DNA of 64,000 bases. Source: Semisulcospira habei (taxonomy: Eukaryota > Mollusca > Gastropoda > Semisulcospiridae). Position numbers and translations under genes: made by a program. The stretch lies in NCBI GenBank assembly GCA_036245525.1, contig BTPG01000007.1, forward strand, positions 164,704,476 through 164,768,475, read 5' to 3'. The notes under the pieces are model-generated. The model was not told where the DNA came from and made no database searches. It saw only the letters and a list, made by a program, of their open reading frames with translations. Positions 46,006 to 57,878 of this stretch are shown one piece after another. Positions within the stretch are counted from its first letter, which is position 1. Each line of letters opens with the position of its first letter.

Positions 46006-46262
46006 CATACATGCACATCACCATATACACATATACATTTCAGATACTCTATATCTGTGATCACAGTTCCCAGTGCCTACACTGACCCTTGTCCCACTGC
46101 CGAGCACCCAAAATGGACTGTGTTCAAACGCTCCACAAGTATTTCGCTGGAACCATCCAAGTGTTAGCTCATCTGCATGAACTTTTCAACTCGATCACCT
46201 GACGCGTTAAAACTGCTGCCTCTCACTGAGCAGGTAAAATTAATGGGGCCCTATCTCTGTCG

Positions 46263-46327
46263 ACAAAAGGCGTGGATTCTCATGAGCCCCTGCGTCCGCA
46301 GGGGCTCATAAGAATCCACGCCTCTGT
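46263..46327. repeat. Family B hairpin with compensated arms (B28)
   Basis: AGGCGTGGATTCTCATGAGC pairs with GCTCATAAGAATCCACGCCT. Several positions differ from the family consensus in both arms at once. Confidence 0.85.
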
Positions 46328-46379
46328 CAAATGACAGTGGTTTCCTTATAACTAAACTCACACGTTTGAGTTCCGGCGT

Positions 46380-46750
46380 TTGAGACTGGGGTATTCAGGT
46401 ACAGGTATCCCAGAGGACGTTGCGACCTGACGACTGTTAGAACTGTCAGTTGTAATGTATCAACAACATGTACTCATACGTCTTTTGTCAACTCGAGACG
46501 CTGAATGTGACGTAACAATGTAAAAATGCAAACTGTTGGATGTTTACTTTGGGGTATTTAGATACAGGTATCCCAAAAAGTAGGCGAACCCACTCTGCTA
46601 AAACTGTCAGTTATAATGTCTCGACAAACAACAGTTCTAATTTGGATGCATTGTCGGGTGTTGACGTTGGGGGTTTTAGATTCAGGTATCCCAGAGATCC
46701 GTTCCCGACCTGACGTGAGTTAGAACTGTTAGTTATAATTGTCTACCCCC
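46380..46750 (+). repeat. Three diverged direct repeats
   Basis: GGGGTATTCAGGTACAGGTA TCCCA-type starts at about 46388, 46551 and 46668, each followed by a TAGAACTGTCAGTTATAATG-like block. Unit spacing is uneven (about 163 and 117 bp). Confidence 0.75.
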
Positions 46751-46884
46751 AAAAAAAAGGAAATGGTTTCTGGTTATCCTCAAATCTATCTTTTTGTGCG
46801 GCTCAGGACATGAGAATGTAACGTTTGTTTTGTAACAATGCAAAAATACAGTCTTGTTATCTCAGTTTCTATTGTTTGGAGTCT

Positions 46885-47043
46885 CGGTGTGTGTGAGTGT
46901 GTGTGTGTGCGTGCGTGCGTGCTTACGTGCGTGCGTGCGTGCATGTGCGTGCAGCGTGTGGGTATTAGTGTGTGTATCGAGTCTTCGTGAGCGTGTGTGT
47001 GCGTGCGTGCGTGCGTGCGTGCGTGTTTGCCTGCGTGTGTGCG
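46885..47043. repeat. GTGT/GCGT-rich microsatellite
   Basis: Interrupted (GT)n and (GCGT)n tracts. Confidence 0.9.
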
Positions 47044-47586
47044 CGCATGTGTCTTCTGCACATGAAGCCAAGAAGCTAAGAAGGGAAGTAGCGTGACTTA
47101 TGAAGGCAGATAAACATCTGCGTTGTTTCTGACAGGGTACAGAGTCCATGATGCGTTCTGTAACGGCAAAGAAGAAGCAAAAACTAAACTCTTCTCTCAA
47201 TGACAAAGTATTGTAATTAAAGGCCCACTACCGCCGTACATACACTTCTGTAACAGATGGTTTCGAAACGCTAAATACAGGTCTAGCCTATGGTTCATTT
47301 AGACACAGGACAATCCAATTCAGCAAACGTCGTCTTTATATCAAGTAACCTGACGATGACCCCCCCCCCCCCCCCCCCCCCCCCCGCTTTCCGCTCTAGA
47401 AATACAACGCTATCAGTGCGAGAAATAGATAGAAATCGACTGACACGCTAACGGCAGGTCAGAATAAATAAGTGCGCTTTTGATGCGTGTTCAAACTGCT
47501 GTTAAAGTTCATTAGGTGTGTCGACAAAGCATAGCAACCACACACACACAAAAAAATGTGTCTTAAAATTTATGCGTAATGGTACT
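47044..47586. other. Unassigned stretch with poly-C run
   Basis: A C-run of about 26 at 47360-47386. No gene recognised. Confidence 0.4.
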
Positions 47587-47656
47587 TTAACCACCTTGTG
47601 CTTGCAGCCACCGCTACTGTTCACAGTAGCGGTGGCTGCAAGCACAAGGGGGTTAA
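47587..47656. mobile_element. Family D palindromic element (D1)
   Basis: A 70-bp palindrome with TTAA at both ends: TTAACCACCTTGTGCTTGCA mirrored by TGCAAGCACAAGGGGGTTAA, centred on TACTGTTCACAGTA. Confidence 0.85.
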
Positions 47657-47705
47657 AGTCACAGCACCCGACGGTCTACCGACAGGTGCAGACTGCACAA
47701 GGGGC

Positions 47706-47839
47706 TTAACCCATTCAGTGCCGTGAGACGCAGACTGTGTTCAGTTTCTGCAATCTTCGTTAATTCAAACAAACTCTAGATGGCCCAGGAACATGAATTC
47801 ACAGTGGTGTTCAAATATTGTAAGCACTGAACAGGTTAA
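47706..47839. mobile_element. Family B MITE lacking its hairpin (B29)
   Basis: TTAACCCATTCAGTGCC at the left and GCACTGAACAGGTTAA at the right, with the internal flank GGCCCAGGAACATG. The whole GCAAGAGG hairpin is absent. It parallels family A copy A2. Confidence 0.8.
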
Positions 47840-48249
47840 ATGCACAACGCCCGACGGTCAATACAGAACCACACTGGCTGGCTCCGTCGATTTGCTACCG
47901 CTAATCAGCTGTAGCGAATCAAGGGAGACGACCAGTGTGATGCTGGACATATTCTGCCCTTGTTTGGCAAAAGCGGCCAGTTTCTCCTCAATTTAAATCT
48001 CGCTGTACTCAAAAATGGGCATACTGCATTTTGCCAACTATGTCACAAGTCCGTTTTTGAGGAAGCGCGAGTTTCATTATTACACGAAAAAAAATCACTT
48101 TTCTATTTTAAAAAAAGGGACATTCTGGCTTTTGCCAACTAGTCAACTATGTCAGTTTTTAAGGAAAGCGAGATTTTCATTGTTACACAATGAAAACCTC
48201 AATATTCTCAAAAGTGGACATACTGGCTTTTTGCCAAATAATGGCAGTA
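47840..48249. other. Unassigned stretch with local repeats
   Basis: The phrase ACATACTGGCTTTTTGCCAA and relatives (GGCATACTGCATTTTGCCAA, GGACATTCTGGCTTTTGCCA) recur at about 48013, 48118 and 48216, a diverged repeat of roughly 100 bp. No gene. Confidence 0.5.
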
Positions 48250-48510
48250 TTAACACATTCTACCCCAGGACCGAAATCCTCAAATTTTGAAGTTGCGCTC
48301 TGAAGGACTTTATTACAATTGTAGTGACAGATCGAGCATGATAGTTCAAGGGTGGTGCCAGAATAGCGTGGCGCCTACGGGCGCCAAGCTATTCTGGCAC
48401 CACCCTTGAACTATCAAGCTCGTATGGGCGCCAAGCTATCCTGGCACCACCCTTGAACTATCATGCTCGATCCATGTCTTGTTGTGGTGTGTCGGTGCTG
48501 AATGAGATAA
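48250..48510. mobile_element. Family A MITE with duplicated right arm (A15)
   Basis: It starts TTAACACATTCTACCCC and ends GCTGAATGAGATAA. After the normal hairpin, GTATGGGCGCCAAGCTAT through CTTGAACTATCATGCTCGAT repeats the right arm (48422-48470). Confidence 0.85.
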
Positions 48511-48925
48511 TAGCGCTGTTCCTTTCATTCTGATGGCTGCAACTCAAATATCGCGGATGGTTCATAGGCAAAGAACTGAGTCACTGCCAAGCGTGATAAA
48601 TCATGTATGTATAATGAAGTAACCAAAACAGGTACGGACGACTGAAGCAGGAGAATGTTCTATCTCGAAGTGATTTGTGCCTGTGCGAAACGAAATGAAC
48701 TGAGCTGAGTGTCATTTTCACCATCAATTTCTGCTTTTTAAGTGCCTTTGCTTGTGTCTGTCAATACATCACTTTTACTGTCAGTCTGCCTGTCAGTCAG
48801 TCTGATTAGCGGTTGTCTTTCCTTCAGACTAACTGAACTGTCTGTTTTTTTATGCGTGTCTGTCTATTTGACAAGCGACCTTTCGCGAACAGTTGTCTGG
48901 CTTTTGCCAATGCCAATGAGTGTCT
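48511..48925. other. Unassigned stretch
   Basis: Nothing recognised. Confidence 0.3.
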
Positions 48926-48998
48926 GCAGCTGCAACAGACACAGATACTCAAGAACTCATGTAGTTACAGGGCCTCTACAGGACCTATGCACGTTGCC
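48926..48998. repeat. Decayed family B hairpin (B30)
   Basis: GCAACAGACACAGATACTCA to GACCTATGCACGTTGCC. The stem is poor. Confidence 0.5.
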
Positions 48999-49590
48999 AG
49001 CAACTGTGTTCACCGGGATCATCTTCATCATAGGACTATCGATACGTAAGATTTCTTATCTCAATGTAGGACTGTTTATAGGCATCTTCTTCACTCACGC
49101 TCTGAAGCTGATTCATCATTCGCCATAAAGTAATTGGTAATTATTTCAACTGAAAACAAAACTAGTAAAATACAACAACAACAAAACCGAAATCTTTAAT
49201 AGCAAATAAGGCTTTTTATATACCGGTTGTATTGGTCGTGTGTGATTTGACTGTATCAATACAGAAAGCAAACAGCATGCTATACCTACTGGTGCAACCA
49301 AATGATAAATGACTATCTTTATAAGGATTTATATATATATACCTACCGATAAATCAGTGACATTAGTTTTATTAGTCACGCACCATTACCTTACAGCTGA
49401 ACATGATATCATCACATGGGTTTATAAGTAGATCCACCTAACACTAATGCAAAATGACTTTTAATACTCCCCCTGATGCAACGATAATGTGTTGTTCATC
49501 ACTAGTTTTCCATCAGCGTTTGGCAAGGTGTGCGCGAAAACTATTTCCTTGCATTATTTATAAATCTTTTTTTCCTTTTTCAGGGCAGTG
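48999..49590. other. Unassigned stretch
   Basis: Nothing recognised. Confidence 0.3.
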
Positions 49591-49599
49591 TTGGCAGGC

Positions 49600-49772
49600 A
49601 TCTCGGAGTTTCTCCACGACTTGTGGGAGACGGATCAGCCATGCTAGTTCAAAAGTAGTACCAGATTAGCTGTTCGCCTTGAAGAAGCAAAGCTAATCTA
49701 GCACTGCCCCTGAACTATCATTGTCGATCAGTCTCCCTCTGTGGTGTTTTAAGGCTGATTCAATGTGTTAGT
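49600..49772. mobile_element. Decayed family A MITE (A16)
   Basis: GATCAGCCATGCTAGTTCAA to TGAACTATCATTGTCGATC, with the GGCGCC centre mutated to GTTCGCCTTGAAGAAGC. The end GCTGATTCAATGTGTTA is recognisable. Confidence 0.7.
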
Positions 49773-50289
49773 TATCAAGTGAGACAGCCTGACTCAGTTC
49801 CAACAGGACTTTCCTGTAAAGACCCAAAGTAATAGTTGCCACAAGACCTTAGGCGATCTGACAAGCTTTCATTACTAAGTTCGCCAATGCAACGGCTTAT
49901 CAATGTTGTCTTGCCTGAACTATGACTTTTCTACCTTGCTTTTCACAATTCTTGTGAGAAGGCGGCACGCGTAACAGTAGTTTTCTACAGCCCTTTGTGT
50001 ATACAATTCTGCCAGCGCTAGCCTCACCTATCTGGTTTGTGAGCCCTTTGTGTGTAACGCGGAAACTCTCCCACTTACAAAAGCAGGGAAAAAAAAAGCA
50101 GAAAAGTCTTTTATTTTTACGACATTCAAATTGTATCAGTTAGTCCTTTTGCCCTGCGTTATTGTAAGACATACCAAGAACATTCATAAAGGAGATACTG
50201 CAAACTATAAACCTTTCTGCCTCAAGCAAATCCCTATAGAGTAAATTAATGTGCAAAGTACTAAGTGAGAAAGCACGACTCACGTCCAA
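49773..50289. other. Unassigned stretch with local duplication
   Basis: CTGACTCAGTTCCAACAGGA (49790) and CGACTCACGTCCAACAGGA (50276) are similar, both after AAGTGAGA. This suggests an old duplication about 490 bp apart. No gene. Confidence 0.4.
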
Positions 50290-50304
50290 CAGGATTCCTT
50301 TCAA

Positions 50305-50690
50305 TTGATTGATTGATTGTACATTGCTTAACGTCCCGACAGCAACAAGGCTTTCTCAGGACGTGCCTGCACTGCTTGTGAAAAAAACAACTAAACAGAA
50401 CATTGAATGTATGTCGCCAGCCGGTCAAATACATTAAATAAACCTAACACATGGGCCTAAATAAAGCTAAGACCATTTAGCAACACACATCCAATATCAA
50501 GAGCTACAGGCAGTGCAGACAGTAGGGAGAGTTTTAAAAAGGCAAATACAGGTGAATGGACAAAGGGTAGACAGAAACACATGCCCCAGAATAGAGAGAT
50601 AAACCCACCCTGTGGGGCTGACCAGGGTGACCCTGGGAACTAAAAAATACCTAACCCCACCCAAGTCCCCCAGGGTAGACCCGGGTGGGG
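50305..50690 (-). mobile_element. SINE-like family H element, full copy (H2)
   Basis: CAGGATTCCTTTCAA flanks it exactly on both sides (50290-50304 and 50691-50705). Read on the minus strand it starts CCCCACCCGGGTCTACCC and ends in AATGTACAATCAATCAATCA. It is highly similar to H1 along its whole length. Confidence 0.93.
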
Positions 50691-50705
50691 CAGGATTCCT
50701 TTCAA

Positions 50706-51231
50706 GGCGTAAAGTCAGTTGTGCACAAAACTTAACTCATTCACCTTCTATGACTTGCAGGTAGCGCGTACAAAGTTTACAAAGACATCTGATGCCGGCA
50801 TAGACACCTGAATACAGGTATGCGTGGGGACTGAAAAAAAAACTATTTACAGAACTTATTTGCGCATTTGAAACAGAGAGCATAGTACACCTTGTGATTA
50901 TATACCATGCAGGTTTTGTGGCCGTTCACAACGTGCGGTCATTTTCTAACTGATTTTAAGTAATACAAGGACGGAAACACACAGTACACGTCGCTACGAA
51001 CCCCTGTCCAAAGAGAGCGAAAGGATGTGCACCATCCCTAAAAACATCGTATGGTATCGGGTTACGTACCTAGTAGGTGTTGGCGTTCGCAGCGTGACGT
51101 CTTTCTACTGAACGCCTTTTTAACCATAGGCACAGGGAGCAAGCAGAGGGGGTGATTATGTTAATCACACTCTTGCATATTCTGAGGAAAACCGAATTAC
51201 GTAATGTAATGACTTCCAGACAGTTTTCTAG
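50706..51231. other. Unassigned stretch
   Basis: CTTAACTCATTCACC at 50731 resembles an isolated family A end. Nothing else recognised. Confidence 0.35.
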
Positions 51232-51440
51232 CTTGACCCATTCACCCCAGTGAAACACCACACCAGACCTAAAACGAACCGACCATGATAGTTCAAGGCC
51301 GGAGGTGCCAGAATAGCTTGGCACTTCTAAGCGCCAAGCTTTTCTTGCGCCACAACGATCATGGTTGATCTACTGAAGTATACTATAGAGAACAGCGGCC
51401 CACAAGTCGGAAATTTCCATCTCGGGGCTCAGTGTGTCAA
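51232..51440. mobile_element. Decayed family A MITE (A17)
   Basis: CTTGACCCATTCACCCC at the left and CATCTCGGGGCTCAGTGTGT at the right. The hairpin AATAGCTTGGCACTTCTAAG carries changes at the centre and a damaged right arm. Confidence 0.7.
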
Positions 51441-52069
51441 GTTAAGTCATTGCATTAGCCCTTTATTTAGTTTTGGATCAAGGGTTGGAATAATGAGGAA
51501 TGAGTGTGGGGGCGGGGATGGGGGATGGACTCCATACGGTTTTCAGCGGGTGTGCCAAACAACCTAAAATTCAGTGAAAATGTCTGCCCCTCCCCTCCCC
51601 GCACCCCACCTCGTCCCCCCGGCCATACCCCTGAAACCGCTCCCTCCCCCACCCCCACCCCCCACCCCACCCCCCATCATGCATTCATGCCCACCAAGTC
51701 CCCTCAAAAGTTTAGATCTAACTTCTATTCATGGTCGGAACCCTTAAAATAAACGTGAATACGCCTCTGACAAGCCTGTCTATGTAAAAAGAAAATTATA
51801 AAAAAATAAAATAAATAATAATTTTAACCCTGATCTCATTACGGAGCGATTCTTTTTTCTTTTTTTTTTTTTTTTTTTTTTTTTTTGGGGGGGGGGGGGG
51901 GGGGGTCTATGTGCGAGTGCATGTGGATAGCGCGTCACTACGATCATCAGAGACTCTATGGTCTAGTTGTACAAGTAGTCGCAAAGAAAGCTCTACAATA
52001 ATCTCAGGAGCATTTGTTTATCAAAGAACGTTTGCAATGAAATATATTTTCTAGCTATTGTCCTTGTGC
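51441..52069. other. Unassigned, C-rich and poly-T/poly-G tracts
   Basis: C-rich at 51590-51680. T-run 51850-51886 followed by a G-run to 51906. No gene. Confidence 0.5.
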
Positions 52070-52254
52070 ATTTAGCCACCGGTAGTGTGTATTTATCTCT
52101 CTTGTGCATGCGACCATATGTACTGTTCATTGCACTTTCTGATGCATGCAGCCACCAGTACACTTCAATTAACTCTCTTGTGTACGCAACCACCGCTACT
52201 GTTTATTTGTTGTGTCTGCAGCCACCGGTACTGTCAACAGTACCGATTACCGAT
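52070..52254. repeat. Diverged family D repeats
   Basis: The phrase GCAGCCACCGGTACTGT and variants (TTAGCCACCGGTAGTGT, GCAGCCACCAGTACACT, GCAACCACCGCTACTGT) recur four times at 45-65 bp spacing. Confidence 0.65.
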
Positions 52255-52332
52255 GGCTGCATGCACTTGGAAGCGAGTTTCAACTAGGGCGTCGACGCCC
52301 TAGTTGAAACTTGCTTCCAAGTGCATGCAGCC
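52255..52332. repeat. 78-bp near-perfect palindrome (family D related)
   Basis: GGCTGCATGCACTTGGAAGC mirrored by GCTTCCAAGTGCATGCAGCC, centred on GGGCGTCGACGCCC at about 52293. There is one mismatched pair and no loop. Confidence 0.85.
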
Positions 52333-53259
52333 ATGTAATTGTGACAAAATGGTCCACCTAGGATTGTCGATGTCTTCTGTAAATCCTCTGTTAGAATTGT
52401 GGGGAGTCATAATATTTCGTTTTCAATTAGATCTCGTTTTCAAACGATCCCAATGTAACTTGGGAGGTCTTGACAAACGCGAGACAGTGACAGATTCGAA
52501 CGTGTAAAGAGAACCAACTCCAACGCTCCGTACTCCCATCCATGGGGAAATTAAAACACGACCATAATCGAGTTGTAATTAATGAAATCCGGCACAGAAT
52601 CAAGTCAGTTGGGCAAATCCTGACTGAAACCAGCCAGACGCTACTCATTCTTAATTCATCATTTTGAACCTTTTTAATCTGAATACAGGTAGATGCGTTT
52701 TGACCTTTTACACTAATTTGTACAGTCAAGTCAAAGTGGGTGGACTATGATTGCAGCGACACACGCATCATTTCTTCATTCATCAGTGTACCCATTTTCC
52801 CCCTGAGCGTATTGACCGTATTCGCTACAATTAGGTAATTTACGATAATTGCTATTACTTCTACGCGGGTCAACGTACCAAATTTCCAGGGTTAAAAAAA
52901 TGTCAGTCCGCTAGCTTAGACCGTCAACCATTCCTCCCAAAAATAAACATAATTAGATGTGCAACGGCCGCCTCACACCCTGCCCAAGTATGTCTGTCAT
53001 CAACCTCCTTCAGTCTGCTAGAAGTGCAGATTCTCATGAGCAACTGCAGGCATCACAAGCTGGCCCCATCAGTTTACAACTCACCATACCAGTCGAGGTC
53101 GTCAGTTTTCAGCTGCAAAATTACCCGAGTTGTGAACCGCCGGGATGGTGCGTTTACACCTGGCCCAACCAGGTCTGTATGGAAGCAAGTCGAGTTTGAC
53201 TGAGTTCCTCTGCAGGAGGGTTAGAGCTTCTCAAACCTCATCAGTATGACGTTTCTTAT
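52333..53259. other. Unassigned stretch
   Basis: A faint family B remnant lies at 53026-53048 (GTGCAGATTCTCATGAGC). No gene recognised. Confidence 0.35.
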
Positions 53260-53360
53260 TCACTGCCGAAACAAAATGCGAATACCATCCAACTGGAAGA
53301 TGCAAAAACCTCATGAGCAGGTGCGTGGGCTCGTGAGATTCTTTGCGTCTTGCTAACACT
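53260..53360. repeat. Family B hairpin, CAAAGAAC-like subtype (B31)
   Basis: TTCACTGCCGAAACAAAATG, then ATGCAAAAACCTCATGAGC and GCTCGTGAGATTCTTTGCG. It is close to the subtype at 44800. Confidence 0.7.
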
Positions 53361-53529
53361 ATTTATATTCATGTTCCTTGGACTGATGGGATTATTTGGG
53401 TTGAATTTGTACTGCTTTCAAAGACACAATTGTGCATAACAGTTTGGCGTGAACCTGACTCCCACATGCAAAGTGTAAACGCAAATGGCCTTCAAAAAAA
53501 AAAAAAGACTTTAAAGCATACGACCCAAG

Positions 53530-53824
53530 CCCAGGTAGCGAAACGTCTTCGGGCCCACTACTGCCGCAATGGGCCCGCGTAGTCCTCGGGCCCACTGCAG
53601 TCGTCGGGGGCCGGAGCTCCGAGGAGCTCACCCAATGCGCAAAAGGCCATCGGGCCGATGCCGGCCGCAGGTGGCCAGCGCACGCCCACTGCAGCCCGAG
53701 GTCCGAGGGGCTCACCCAATGCGCAAAAGGCCATCGGGCTAACGCCGGCCGCCGTTAGATCGCGCATGCCCGTGCGGCGCGTGCCAACGGCGGTCGACGT
53801 TGGCCCGATGGCCTTTGCGCACTG
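53530..53824. repeat. GC-rich family G cluster
   Basis: CCCAATGCGCAAAAGGCCAT followed by CGGGCC..GCCGGCCGC occurs twice direct (about 53630 and 53717) and once inverted (GGCCCGATGGCCTTTGCGCA, 53803-53822). It abuts the 69-bp array. Confidence 0.75.
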
Positions 53825-56738
53825 GCAATGAGAATCTGTGCTACTTGATGACATTGACGAATCCCGTTTATATCTTACAGCATAACCTGTTTTGCAATGA
53901 GAATCTGTGCTACTTGATGACATTGACGAATCCCGTTTATATCTTACAGCATAACCTGTTTTGCAATGAGAATCTGTGCTACTTGATGACATTGACGAAT
54001 CCCGTTTATATCTTACAGCAAAACCTGTTTTGCAATGAGAATCTGTGCTACTTGATGACATTGACAAATCCCGTTTATATCTTACAGCATAACCTGTTTT
54101 GCAATGAGAATCTGTGCTACTTGATGACGTTGACCAATCCCGTTTATATCTTACCGCATAACCTGTTTTGCAATGAGAAACTGTGCTACTTGATGACATT
54201 CAGGACGAATCCCGTTTATATCTTACTGCAGAACCTGTTTTGCAATGAGAATCTGTGCTACTTGATGACATTGACCAATCCCGTTTATATCTTACCGCAT
54301 AACCTGTTTTGCAATGAGAATCTGTGCTACTTGATGACATTGACGAATCCCGTTTATATCTTACAGCATAACCTGTTTTGCAATGAGTATCTGTGCTACT
54401 TGATGACATTGACGAATCCCGTTTATATCTTACAGCATAACCTGTTTTGCAATGAGAATCTGTGCTACTTGATGACATTGACGAATCCCGTTTATATCTT
54501 ACAGCATAACCTGTTTCAAGTTGCAATGAGAATCTGTGCTACTTGATGACATTGACAAATCCCGTTTATATCTTACAGCATAACCTGTTTTGCAATGAGA
54601 ATCTGTGCTACTTGATGACATTGACGAATCCCGTTTATATCTTACAGCAGAACCTGTTTTGCAATGAGAATCTGTGCTACTTGATGACATTGACGAATCC
54701 CGTTTATATCTTACAGCATAACCTGTTTTGCAATGAGAATCTGTGCTACTTGATGACATTGACGAATCCCGTTTATATCTTACAGCATAACCTGTTTTGC
54801 AATGAGAATCTGTGCTACTTGATGACATTGACGAATCCCGTTTATATCTTACAGCAGAACCTGTTTTTGCAATGAGAATCTGTGCTACTTGATGACATTG
54901 ACGAATCCCGTTTATATCTTACAGCATAACCTGTTTTGCAATGAGAATCTGTGCTACTTGATGACATTGACGAATCCCGTTTATATCTTACAGCAGAACC
55001 TGTTTTGCAATGAGAATCTGTGCTACTTGATGACATTGACGAATCCCGTTTATATCTTACAGCATAACCTGTTTTGCAATGAGAATCTGTGCTACTTGAT
55101 GACATTGACGAATCCCGTTTATATCTTACAGCATAACCTGTTTTGCAATGAGAATCTGTGCTACTTGATGACATTGACGAATCCCGTTTATATCTTACAG
55201 CATAACCTGTTTTGCAATGAGAATCTGTGCTACTTGATGACATTGACGAATCCCGTTTATATCTTACAGCAGAACCTGTTTTGCAATGAGAATCTGTGCT
55301 ACTTGATGACATTGACGAATCCCGTTTATATCTTACAGCAGAACCTGTTTTGCAATGAGAATCTGTGCTACTTGATGACATTGACGAATCCCGTTTATAT
55401 CTTACAGCATAACCTGTTTTGCAATGAGAATCTGTGCTACTTGATGACATTGACGAATCCCGTTTATATCTTACTGCAGAACCTGTTTTGCAATGAGAAT
55501 CTGTGCTACTTGATGACATTGACGAATCCCGTTTATATCTTACCGCATAACCTGTTTTGCAATGAGAATCTGTGCTACTTGATGACATTGACGAATCCCG
55601 TTTATATCTTACAGCAGAACCTGTTTTGCAATGAGAATCTGTGCTACTTGATGACATTGACCAATCCCGTTTATATCTTACCGCATAACCTGTTTTGCAA
55701 TGAGAATCTGTGCTACTTGATGACATTGACCAATCCCGTTTATATCTTACCGCATAACCTGTTTTGCAATGAGAATCTGTGCTACTTGATGACATTGACG
55801 AATCCCGTTTATATCTTACAGCAGAACCTGTTTTGCAATGAGAATCTGTGCTACTTGATGACATTGACCAATCCCGTTTATATCTTACCGCATAACCTGT
55901 TTTGCAATGAGAATCTGTGCTACTTGATGACGTTGACCAATCCCGTTTATATCTTACCGCATAACCTGTTTTGCAATGAGAAACTGTGCTACTTGATGAC
56001 ATTCAGGACGAATCCCGTTTATATCTTACTGCAGAACCTGTTTTGCAATGAGAATCTGTGCTACTTGATGACATTGACCAATCCCGTTTATATCTTACCG
56101 CATAACCTGTTTTGCAATGAGAATCTGTGCTACTTGATGACATTGACGAATCCCGTTTATATCTTACTGCAGAACCTGTTTTGCAATGAGAATCTGTGCT
56201 ACTTGATGACATTGACCAATCCCGTTTATATCTTACCGCATAACCTGTTTTGCAATGAGAATCTGTGCTACTTGATGACATTGACGAATCCCGTTTATAT
56301 CTTACTGCAGAACCTGTTTTGCAATGAGAATCTGTGCTACTTGATGACATTGACCAATCCCGTTTATATCTTACCGCATAACCTGTTTTGCAATGAGAAT
56401 CTGTGCTACTTGATGACATTGACCAATCCCGTTTATATCTTACCGCATAACCTGTTTTGCAATGAGAATCTGTGCTACTTGATGACATTGACGAATCCCG
56501 TTTATATCTTACAGCAGAACCTGTTTTGCAATGAGAATCTGTGCTACTTGATGACAATTGACCAATCCCGTTTATATCTTACCGCATAACCTGTTTTGCA
56601 ATGAGAATCTGTGCTACTTGATGACAATTGACCAATCCCGTTTATATCTTACCGCATAACCTGTTTTGCAATGAGAATCTGTGCTACTTGATGACATTGA
56701 CCAATCCCGTTTATATCTTACAGCAGAACCTGTTTTGA
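53825..56738. repeat. Tandem array, 69-bp unit, about 42 copies
   Basis: The unit begins GCAATGAGAATCTGTGCTAC and ends CATAACCTGTTTT. Units are nearly identical, with a few variable sites (GACGAAT/GACCAAT/GACAAAT and CAGCAT/CAGCAG/CTGCAG/CCGCAT). As 69 is a multiple of three and one frame on each strand lacks stops, long open frames appear on both strands, repeating a 23-residue unit. Frames break where single units carry a non-multiple-of-three indel (near 54515, 54866, 56554). This points to a satellite, not a protein. A variant block with CATTCAGGACG occurs at 54201 and 56004, evidence of a larger duplicated segment. Confidence 0.95.
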
Positions 56739-57529
56739 GCGACTACCCTTATGAGAGATCTAAAAAGGTCATCATTTAGGTGGCTGTAACTGCAAGTATA
56801 CCATTTCGATACATGGCAAACTATGCCTCTTCCTATGTCAAATCTTACATCTCTTGCCATCCTGTCTCGGTTTCAACCAGCGACTGATTCATACTTTTTC
56901 AGCCACATTTTCTCAGCTGTCATATGGCAGGGTGGGAGATCGACTCTGACACACTGCAACACTAAGGTTCTAGGCAGCCAACGAAACCAACCCAAAACTG
57001 CGCTAATTACCAAGCTGCGTTTGTTTTAGCAAGAAAATCTGGCACCAAAGCTCAACACCGTTCTTCCGTGCGAAGGCAAAAGGCAGCAAGTGCATTCTTG
57101 TATTACAATGAAAATCTTGCTTTTCACATGGCTTTTGCTTTCACAAGGCAGCGCTCTAGTAGGCTAGTACGTGCAGTAAGCATCGTGTAAAAATAGTACA
57201 TAAGTGCGTGAACGTTATGAAAGAAAGGGATTGGAAATGCGGTAAAGGTGAAGAAGATCACACTACTGGCAAAATCACAATACACTTGTTTGATCTACCT
57301 GTTTTCCTGCACTAATTAGAAACGGTGAAAACAAGGTGCAAAGAAGGGAACGATCAGTGGAATAGTGGGTGACTCTGGGGGAAAAAAAGTAAAACATTGT
57401 ATTGTGGTCACATCACAGCACTTGACATCAGAATATTGAACACACGACCCACCCACCCACCCACCCCCACCCCCCACACCCCCCCCCCCACCCACACCCT
57501 CACCCCTTTCCGTTTGTATTAGAATGTCA
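56739..57529. other. Unassigned stretch with C-rich patch
   Basis: C-rich tract at 57448-57508. No gene recognised. Confidence 0.35.
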
Positions 57530-57611
57530 TTAACCCTTTTTGACACCCAGAACTAAATGACTTCCATTTTGTAGGATGGAAGACATTTAGTTCTGGGAAT
57601 AAACGGGTTAT
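57530..57611. mobile_element. Family E palindromic element (E1)
   Basis: TTAACCCTTTTTGACACCCA on the left, CGGGTTAT on the right. The stem CCCAGAACTAAATGACTTCC pairs with GGAAGACATTTAGTTCTGGG. Confidence 0.75.
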
Positions 57612-57842
57612 TTCATTAGCGAAAAGAGTGTTGTTAAAAGGAATTCCAGTCTAAATCTTAATCTTTGTAAAGTAATGTCTATCAGGTCATATGTCTCTCG
57701 TGAGTGCAAAGACGTAATTGCCGGACTGAACAGTTGTGTGTACCTCAGAGAAAAAAAACGCATATGGTTTCATTTCATTTCAAAGTATTATTTCATTACT
57801 CTCTCTGTCCTGAAAATAACGTGTTTTATCATCATCATCATC

Positions 57843-57877
<35 letters not shown>
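57612..57877. repeat. Retroposon tail with (ATC)n-(TC)n
   Basis: CCTGAAAATAACGTGTTTTA then (TCA)n and (TC)n at 57826-57877, a third example of this tail-microsatellite arrangement. The part before 57800 is not recognised. Confidence 0.5.

Positions 57878-57878
<1 letters not shown>

Noticed and set aside
54889..56589. 566-codon open frame on the plus strand, with 386 codons on the minus strand
   Set aside because: Both are translations of the 69-bp satellite. They exist because the unit is a multiple of three, and they break at units with odd-length indels. No start context or unique domain is seen.
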